From contig NZ_CP031115.1 in assembly GCF_003568865.1 (NCBI RefSeq), positions 868,001 to 932,000 of the forward strand: a stretch of DNA of 64,000 bases, given 5' to 3'. This DNA comes from Rubrobacter indicoceani (lineage in GTDB: Bacteria; Actinomycetota; Rubrobacteria; Rubrobacterales; Rubrobacteraceae). A program made the translations under genes and the position numbers. Positions 58,535 to 64,000 of this stretch are shown piece by piece. The first letter of the stretch is position 1; every line of letters starts with the position of its first letter. Below the pieces are notes generated by a model that saw nothing but the letters and a program-made list of their open reading frames with translations, was not told the origin of the DNA and did not search any database.

Positions 58535-60112
58535 CTAGTTCACCTGCTTGTCGCGCCCCGACCATTCCTTTTCGCGCAGGACGTATTTCTGGATCTTCCC
58601 GGTGGAGGTCTTCGGCAGCTCGTCCACGAAGTCCACCGCCGCCGGGGCTTTGTAGCGGGCGATCTTCTCCTTGCAGAACGCAATGATCTCCCCCTCGGAG
58701 GCCTCTTTGCCGCGCTTCAACGTGACGAACGCCTTCGGACGCTCGCCCCACTTCTCGTCCGGTATCGCCACGACGGCGGCCTCCAGAACGGCCTCGTGCC
58801 TGGCTATTGCCTGCTCCACCTCGATCGTCGAGATGTTCTCCCCGCCGGAGATGATCACGTCCTTGCTCCGATCCCGGATCTCGATGTACCCATCGTCGTG
58901 CCACAACGCCACATCGCCGGTATGATACCAGCCGCCCTCGAAAGCCTCGGCGGTCGCTTCCGCATTGTCCAGATAGCCCTTCATCACCATGTTGCCGTGA
59001 AAGACGATCTCACCCATAGTCTCGCCGCCCTGCGGTATGTCTTTGTTTTTATCGTCCACGACCCGGGCGAGGTCCGATGTAACGTAGGCCTGTCCCTGAC
59101 GCGCCATCAGCGCGGCGCGTCTGTCTGCGTCGAGCGTTTCCCAACTCTTTCTCGGGGCGCTCGTGGTGATGGGGCCGTAGGTCTCGGTCAGGCCGTAGAT
59201 GTGGACCGGGTCTATGTTGAGTTCCGAGAGCTGGGAGAGAAGGGTGGGGGAGGGTGGCGCGCCCGCGATCATGGCCCGCACGCGCCCATCCAGCTCGTGC
59301 TTCTCGTCGGCGTTGACGATGGCTATCTGAACCGTCGGGGCGGCGCAGTAGTGGGTTATCCCCTCCGACTCGAACATCTCCCAGATTCTCGGCGCCTCGA
59401 CCTTTCTGAGGCAGACGTGCGTCCCGGCGATCGCCGTCACGGCCCAGGGGTACGTCCAGCCGTTGCAGTGGAACATCGGGAGCGTCCAGAGGTAGCGCGT
59501 CCTGTAGTCTATCCCGGCCTCGATAACGTTCCCGAGCGCGGAGAGGTACGCCCCCCGGTGCGTGTACATAACGCCCTTCGGGCGGCCCGTCGTCCCGGAG
59601 GTGTAGTTGATCGTGATCGTCTCCTCCTCGTCTTCGAGGACGCTCTCGGGGGCTTCCGGCGATCCCCCGGCGAGGTAGTCCTCGTAGGGGTCGCCCGCCT
59701 CCCCGGTGTCGTCTATCCTGACCTTCTCGATCTCGACCCCGGCGGCGAGGTGCTCTAGTTCGTGGTCCACGAAGAGCATCTTCGCCTGTGAGTGTTCAAG
59801 GATATAGGCGACCTCGTCGGCGGAGAGCCGGGTGTTTATGGCGACAAGGACTATCCCGGCGGCGGGCAGGGCGAAGTGGGCTTCGAGGAGCGGCGGGATG
59901 TTCGGGCAGAGAAAGGCCACCCGGTCGCCTTTTTCGAGGTCGGCGTCGCGCAGGCGGTTCGACAGCCGGTTGACGCGCCCCTCGAGCTCGCGGTAGGAGT
60001 AGCGGTGCTCCGCGTTGACGACGGCGGTGTGGTCGGGGAACATGTACGAGGCGCGTCTCAGGAAGCTCACGGGTGTCAGCTCGCTGCGGTAGACCTTCTC
60101 CTGGTGGCTCAT
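58535..60112 (-). CDS. acyl-CoA synthetase (AMP-binding, medium/long-chain)
   Basis: 525 residues from ATG 60112 with AGGAGGAG upstream. Core motifs: TINYTSGTTGRPKGVMYTHRGAY, MFHCNGWTYPWAVTAIAGTHVCLRK, YGLTETYGPITTSA, WYHTGDVALWHDDGYIEIRDRSKDVIISGGENIS, and ELPKTSTGKIQKYVLR with the catalytic Lys. The W-x-Y-P-W motif is typical of the actinobacterial AcsA/fatty-acyl-CoA ligase group that includes AMP-ligases for medium-chain and cinnamic-type acids. It begins an operon with phzF, enoyl-CoA hydratase and clpS. Confidence 0.94.
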   Translation of the reverse strand: MSHQEKVYRSELTPVSFLRRASYMFPDHTAVVNAEHRYSYRELEGRVNRLSNRLRDADLEKGDRVAFLCPNIPPLLEAHFALPAAGIVLVAINTRLSADEVAYILEHSQAKMLFVDHELEHLAAGVEIEKVRIDDTGEAGDPYEDYLAGGSPEAPESVLEDEEETITINYTSGTTGRPKGVMYTHRGAYLSALGNVIEAGIDYRTRYLWTLPMFHCNGWTYPWAVTAIAGTHVCLRKVEAPRIWEMFESEGITHYCAAPTVQIAIVNADEKHELDGRVRAMIAGAPPSPTLLSQLSELNIDPVHIYGLTETYGPITTSAPRKSWETLDADRRAALMARQGQAYVTSDLARVVDDKNKDIPQGGETMGEIVFHGNMVMKGYLDNAEATAEAFEGGWYHTGDVALWHDDGYIEIRDRSKDVIISGGENISTIEVEQAIARHEAVLEAAVVAIPDEKWGERPKAFVTLKRGKEASEGEIIAFCKEKIARYKAPAAVDFVDELPKTSTGKIQKYVLREKEWSGRDKQVN

Positions 60113-60228
60113 GGTGCTTCTCCTCCTGATCCTGTTTCCCTGAACTTCCCGGGACCAAGTATAGGTCGAGACTTCCGGCGGCGTTTGGCCTAACCTGAGC
60201 GGGGTGTCCTGCAAGCGAGAGGAGAGAG

Positions 60229-61578
60229 ATGGCGTTTCCGAAAGGCTTTCTGTGGGGCGCGGCGACGGCTTCGTACCAGATCGAGGGCGCGGTGGACAGA
60301 GACGGGCGCGGTGCGTCTATCTGGGATACGTTCAGCCACACCCCCGGCAAGGTCTACCGGGGAGACACCGGAGACATCGCCTGCGACCACTACCATCGTC
60401 TGGAGGAAGACCTCGACCTCATGGCAAGGCTCGGCCTGAAAGCCTACCGCTTCTCTGTTGCGTGGCCCCGCGTTCAGCCCGACGGAACCGGCCCGGCGAA
60501 CCGCAAAGGTCTGGACTTCTACAGACGGCTCGTGGACGGCCTGCGCAGGCGGGACATCGAGCCGATGCCGACGCTCTATCACTGGGACCTGCCGCAGGCC
60601 CTGGAGAACCGGGGCGGCTGGACGGTTCGGGAGACAAGCGAGCGGTTTGCGGAGTACGCGGGGCTTGTCTACAAAGGGTTGTCCGACTCGGTTTCGTTCT
60701 GGATCACCCTGAACGAACCCTGGGTTGCCGCCTGGCTCGGGCACGCAGCCGGGGTTCATGCGCCGGGCCGCAAAAGCGTCAAAGACGCCCTTCTCGCAAC
60801 CCATCACCTCCTGCTCGGGCACGGCCTCGCCGTGGAGACCATGCGACAAGGCGACGGAAACCGGCTCGGGATCACCTTCAGCCTCTCCCCGGCCAGACCC
60901 TCCCGCGACCGCGACAAAGAGGCCGCCCGCCTCGTGGACGGCAACGCAAACCGGCTCTACCTCGACCCGGTGCTGAAGGGTCGTTATCCCGAAGACCTGC
61001 TGGAGCACTACGCGCCGGTAACGGACTTCTCCTTTGTCTACGACGGCGACCTCGGCGTTATCGCCGCCCCGGTGGACTTCGTCGGGGCTAACTTCTACAT
61101 GCGCCACCTCGTTCGCCACGACCCGGAGCCGCAGAGAGACTCGATGTTCGCCAGCGTAAACGCCCGCATCGTCATACCACACGCCGTGGAGCGGACCGCG
61201 ATGGGCTGGCCCGTCGAGCCGGAAGGTCTGAAGGAGCTGCTCGTCCGGCTCAAGGACGAGTACGGCAACCCCCCCGTCTACATCACCGAGAACGGCATCG
61301 CCGTCCACGACTACCCGGACCAGGCCGGTGAGATCAACGATGAAGAGCGCGTCCGCTACCTCGGTTCCCACTTCCGGGCCGCCGAAGACGCCATCTCCGA
61401 GGGCTCGGACCTGCGCGGCTACATGGTCTGGTCGCTTCTCGACAACTTCGAGTGGGCGGAGGGCTACTCTAAGCGGTTCGGTCTCGTCTACGTTGACTAC
61501 CCGACCCTGAAGCGCACCCTGAAGAAGAGTGCGGGCTGGTACTCGGAGGTAATCCGGAGAAACGGCCCGGCCGGTTGA
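60229..61578 (+). CDS. family 1 glycoside hydrolase (beta-glucosidase)
   Basis: 449 residues; intracellular beta-glucosidase/beta-galactosidase. The N terminus FPKGFLWGAATASYQIEGAVD, acid/base Glu in FWITLNEPWVAAWLGH, and nucleophile Glu in PVYITENGIAVHD are intact, as is GYMVWSLLDNFEWAEGYSKRFGLVYVDY for aglycone recognition. GAGAGGAGAGAG precedes ATG. The stop overlaps the TTG start of the nuclease lipoprotein. No sugar transporter is near. Confidence 0.96.
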   Translation: MAFPKGFLWGAATASYQIEGAVDRDGRGASIWDTFSHTPGKVYRGDTGDIACDHYHRLEEDLDLMARLGLKAYRFSVAWPRVQPDGTGPANRKGLDFYRRLVDGLRRRDIEPMPTLYHWDLPQALENRGGWTVRETSERFAEYAGLVYKGLSDSVSFWITLNEPWVAAWLGHAAGVHAPGRKSVKDALLATHHLLLGHGLAVETMRQGDGNRLGITFSLSPARPSRDRDKEAARLVDGNANRLYLDPVLKGRYPEDLLEHYAPVTDFSFVYDGDLGVIAAPVDFVGANFYMRHLVRHDPEPQRDSMFASVNARIVIPHAVERTAMGWPVEPEGLKELLVRLKDEYGNPPVYITENGIAVHDYPDQAGEINDEERVRYLGSHFRAAEDAISEGSDLRGYMVWSLLDNFEWAEGYSKRFGLVYVDYPTLKRTLKKSAGWYSEVIRRNGPAG

Positions 61579-62138
61579 AGCACTTTATCCCGGTCCTGTT
61601 CCTGCTGCTTGCGGCCGCCGGCTGCGCAAGCGCGGGGGGCGGCCTGAACCAGCTTCTCGACGAGGGGACGACGGCTGCGGACAACTCCACAGCCGCGACC
61701 GTAACCCGCGTAACCGACGGCGACACGGTGGAGATATCCTCCGGCATAGACGGCGTGGAAGACGTGCGCCTGATCGGCATAGACACCCCCGAACCATACG
61801 CTTCGGGCTCCCCCGAGCCGCTCTCGGCGGAGGCTTCTGAGTTCGCCCGCGAGACGCTCGACGGGGAGAGAGTCCGGCTCGAATTCGACCGGGAGACGAC
61901 CGACGACTACGGCAGGCTCCTTGCTTACGTCTACGTCGGGGACGAGATGTTCAATGAGCGGGCGGTCCGGGAGGGCTACGCTCAGGTAGCGACTTTCCCG
62001 CCGAACACCCGCTACGTCGAGCGGTTCGAGGCCGCGCAGGAGGAGGCCCGGGGGGGCGGGCGCGGAATCTGGGGGCTGCCGGAGGACGAGGCGTGTCTGC
62101 TTCGTGACCGGGGCAACGGTCTCGGGGGCGGGTGCTAG
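61575..62138 (+). CDS. thermonuclease family lipoprotein
   Basis: 187 residues; TTG 61575 overlaps the beta-glucosidase stop. A lipoprotein signal (LLLAAAGC) places it outside the membrane. The staphylococcal nuclease fold has TRVTDGDTVEIS, VRLIGIDTPEP (Arg and Asp of the calcium site), DDYGRLLAYVYVGDEMFNERAVREGYAQV and a Cys-rich tail. Active-site residues are visible. It may degrade extracellular nucleic acid. Association with the glucosidase may be chance. Confidence 0.9.
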   Translation: MKHFIPVLFLLLAAAGCASAGGGLNQLLDEGTTAADNSTAATVTRVTDGDTVEISSGIDGVEDVRLIGIDTPEPYASGSPEPLSAEASEFARETLDGERVRLEFDRETTDDYGRLLAYVYVGDEMFNERAVREGYAQVATFPPNTRYVERFEAAQEEARGGGRGIWGLPEDEACLLRDRGNGLGGGC

Positions 62139-62142
62139 GGGA

Positions 62143-62439
62143 TCAGGAACGTTCCTCTATCTGATCCACCTTCGCCGCCAGCTCGATGTCGCGCTCGGTC
62201 AGGCCGCCGGAGTCGTGTGACGTCAGAGAGACTTCGGCCCTGCCCCAGCCGAACGCTATGTCCGGGTGGTGGTTGTGCTGTTCGGCGAGCTCCCCGACGC
62301 GGTTCACAAAGGCTAAAGCGCCCGCGAAGTCGTTAAACGCAAAGGAGCGGGAGATACCGACCTCGTCGTCGGATAACTCCCAGTCCGGGATGCGGTTCGT
62401 GTGTTCCCTGAGTTCTTCACCCTTCAACGTGTCGGCCAT
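62143..62439 (-). CDS. phhB: 4a-hydroxytetrahydrobiopterin dehydratase (pterin carbinolamine dehydratase)
   Basis: 98 residues from ATG 62439 with AAGGAGAAG upstream. The PCD signature is HNHHPDIAFGWGRAEVSLTSHDSGGLTERDIELAAKVDQI, with the catalytic histidines in HNHHPD. It regenerates tetrahydrobiopterin for aromatic amino-acid hydroxylases or stabilises other pterin cofactors. Convergent with the nuclease gene, 4 bases apart. Confidence 0.93.
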   Translation of the reverse strand: MADTLKGEELREHTNRIPDWELSDDEVGISRSFAFNDFAGALAFVNRVGELAEQHNHHPDIAFGWGRAEVSLTSHDSGGLTERDIELAAKVDQIEERS

Positions 62440-62535
62440 GGATCTTCTCCTTGCTCGTGACCAGTAGCTTTCTGACGTACCCGGCATCCGCCGCCGGATA
62501 ACGGTTTTCCGGCCTTCCTCAAGGCTATGCCCGCC

Positions 62536-63996
62536 TCAAGTCCCCGTTCCCTGGCCCGCCGGGTTGCGGTAGAGAAACGCCCCGGCGTCGTAGAGGTCTC
62601 TGTGCGTGACGGGTCTGTACTCTTCGGACATCGCCCGGAGCAGCTCTTCGGAGGGCCGCAGGTGAGCGTAGACAAGGATGATCTCCCCGTGCTCCGCACC
62701 CGCGCTCAGCACGGCGGCCATCCTCTCGGCCTCACACGCCCCGACCTGGGAGAACTCCGAGCGGTCTGAGCCCTGCGCCCGATAGTAGTAGTTCGCCTCC
62801 CGCCCGACCCCGCAGTGCACCACGAGCGGGTCGTTCTCCCGGCGGTCCGTAACAAAGGCGACGGCCTCCCGGACCTGCTGCTTGTGGACCCGCGAGTAGA
62901 GTTCGTCCGTGAACACCACCTGATACAAAGACAAACCCGCCACCCCGACGGCGAGCGCGGTCTGAAGGCGTGCGTTCGGTGCGAGCACGACGATGGCCCG
63001 GGCAAGGAGCAGGTACGCGGCGGGAGAGGCGACGATCATGTTCCTCGCGGAGAGTATCGGGGTTGCGTACTCCGAGATGATCCAGGCAACCCCGAACGGT
63101 ACGGTGAGCCACCCGACGAGCAGAAGCCCCGGCATGAACCTCCCGAAGCCCTCGACGGACCTCACGGCCCCGAGAGCCGGGAGCGAGACGGCGAAGAGGC
63201 CGAAGAACAGAAGGGCGGCGATAAGCGTCATGGCCGGAGAGCTGTTGAACAGGAAGTCCGCGTAAAGCCCCGGCGCGGTCGCGCCCGGCTCCCGGTCGCG
63301 GGCCTGCCCCGGCATCACGAACGCCCAGGGCAGGTAGGCTAGACCGATCGGGACGTACACAACGATAACCCCGAACACGCTTCGCAACCGGAAGACCCCG
63401 ACCGCCCAGAACATCGCCGCCCCCTGAAAGGCTACGATGAACAGCCCGAAATAGTGGAGGTAGCAGCAGATGGTCGCCGCCGCAACGTACCCGAGAACCG
63501 TCCATCCGCCGGGCCTGCCGCCCTCCGTAAAGCCCCGGAAGACCCGCCACCAGAGCAGGGCCGTCAGCGCGGAGAAGAGCAGCAGCAGAGAGTAGGATCG
63601 GGCCTCCTGAGCGTAGTAGACCGGGGAAAAGAAAACGGCGGTCAGAAGCGCGCCCGCAAGCCCCTCCCGCGTCGAGTAAAGCTCCCGACCGAGCAGGAAG
63701 ACCACGTACACGGCCAGCCACCCGGCGACCGCCGACGGCAGTCGAACGGCCCACTCCGCATCCCCGAAAACGGTCATCGAGAGGTGCAGCACAAGGTGAT
63801 AACCCGGTGGATGAACGTCCCCGACCGTGCGTTCTACAACCTCAGCGACGGAACCCGGCCCGGCAAACCACACGCTCGCGAGCTCGTCCACCCACAGCGA
63901 CTGGATGCCGAGCCCGTAGAACCTCAGGCCCCCGGCCAGCAGCAGCACCCCGAAAAGGGCGAGCGGTATGCGGGACTTCAGGACCGCGCCCCTCAA
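62536..63996 (-). CDS. ArnT/GT39-like membrane glycosyltransferase
   Basis: At least 486 residues: TTG 63996 is the visible candidate start, but the frame stays open to the window edge, so the true start may lie beyond. An N-terminal helix precedes a GT39/ArnT-like loop SLWVDELASVWFAGP with the catalytic Asp (WVDE), then VHPPGYHLVLHL. About ten more hydrophobic helices follow and the C-terminal domain (VTDRRENDPLVVHCGVGREANYYY) is soluble. These enzymes use lipid-linked sugars at the outer face. The acceptor is unknown. Confidence 0.88.
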   Translation of the reverse strand: MRGAVLKSRIPLALFGVLLLAGGLRFYGLGIQSLWVDELASVWFAGPGSVAEVVERTVGDVHPPGYHLVLHLSMTVFGDAEWAVRLPSAVAGWLAVYVVFLLGRELYSTREGLAGALLTAVFFSPVYYAQEARSYSLLLLFSALTALLWWRVFRGFTEGGRPGGWTVLGYVAAATICCYLHYFGLFIVAFQGAAMFWAVGVFRLRSVFGVIVVYVPIGLAYLPWAFVMPGQARDREPGATAPGLYADFLFNSSPAMTLIAALLFFGLFAVSLPALGAVRSVEGFGRFMPGLLLVGWLTVPFGVAWIISEYATPILSARNMIVASPAAYLLLARAIVVLAPNARLQTALAVGVAGLSLYQVVFTDELYSRVHKQQVREAVAFVTDRRENDPLVVHCGVGREANYYYRAQGSDRSEFSQVGACEAERMAAVLSAGAEHGEIILVYAHLRPSEELLRAMSEEYRPVTHRDLYDAGAFLYRNPAGQGTGT

Positions 63997-64000
63997 GCGT

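Overview
This 64 kb window is high-GC, densely coded bacterial chromosome with many ATGA/GTGA gene overlaps. The gene set (a group 1h, formerly group 5, [NiFe]-hydrogenase locus, glyoxylate shunt enzymes, a VanW-family protein, split beta-oxidation operons, F420/PPOX-type and MDR oxidoreductases) fits an aerobic actinobacterium. Rubrobacter or a close relative is the best inference, but no rRNA or other phylogenetic marker is present. I saw no tRNA, rRNA, CRISPR array, transposase or prophage gene.

Region 1 (1-13 kb): a co-directional hydrogenase operon. It holds the end of a CooC/MinD-like ATPase, the small subunit hhyS, five tiny single-pass membrane proteins, the large subunit hhyL, a protease-like protein that has lost its metal ligands, a Cys-rich winged-helix-like protein, a NifU-Rieske fusion, an apparently intact maturation protease, hypF, hypC, a second HypC-like gene, hypD, hypE and an ABM-domain protein. 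It should encode a high-affinity uptake enzyme for trace H2 plus its own Fe(CN)2CO cofactor machinery. hypA and hypB are not in view. Region 2 (13-17 kb): a YefM-YoeB toxin-antitoxin pair with its own promoter/operator, a double-SIS protein, and a probable protein-deglycation group (LMW phosphatase, small membrane protein, fructosamine-kinase homologue).

Region 3 (17-27 kb): DUF4126 protein, isocitrate/isopropylmalate-type dehydrogenase, PAS-GGDEF-EAL protein, and a LysR regulator with a clear T-N11-A box facing a small gene, then malate synthase and isocitrate lyase, each with terminators. Region 4 (27-38 kb): mixed accessory metabolism: VanW, vWA protein, SnoaL, PPOX, VOC, MDR, an unlisted 40-residue rubredoxin-like gene, a BrkB membrane protein, a probably leaderless XRE-cupin regulator with a palindrome at its promoter, a TrxB-like flavoprotein, haloalkane dehalogenase and a Gfo/Idh/MocA dehydrogenase. 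Region 5 (38-46 kb): a divergent fatty-acid oxidation locus (acyl-CoA dehydrogenase facing fadD-like, padR, hotdog protein, fadN, fadA) with a perfect 16-bp palindrome in the shared intergenic region.

Region 6 (46-53 kb): comB-like phosphatase divergent from a FadR/GntR regulator, followed by a compact cluster of transaldolase-like protein, class II aldolase, CbbY-like HAD phosphatase, dhaL, dhaK and a GlcG/HbpS-like gene. This looks like an uncharacterised sugar or dihydroxyacetone pathway. Region 7 (53.5-64 kb): an M20 peptidase downstream of an AhpD/carboxymuconolactone-decarboxylase protein whose second redox cysteine codon is TGA, followed by a hairpin that fits a bacterial SECIS (probable selenoprotein); a PQQ-type sugar dehydrogenase lipoprotein; an acyl-CoA synthetase-phzF-enoyl-CoA hydratase-clpS operon; a GH1 beta-glucosidase with a nuclease lipoprotein; pterin carbinolamine dehydratase; and a GT39-like membrane glycosyltransferase running to the window edge.

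The strongest candidates for something new are the five-gene array of paired small membrane proteins between the hydrogenase subunits, the CxxU selenoprotein candidate, and the dhaKL/transaldolase/aldolase cluster.
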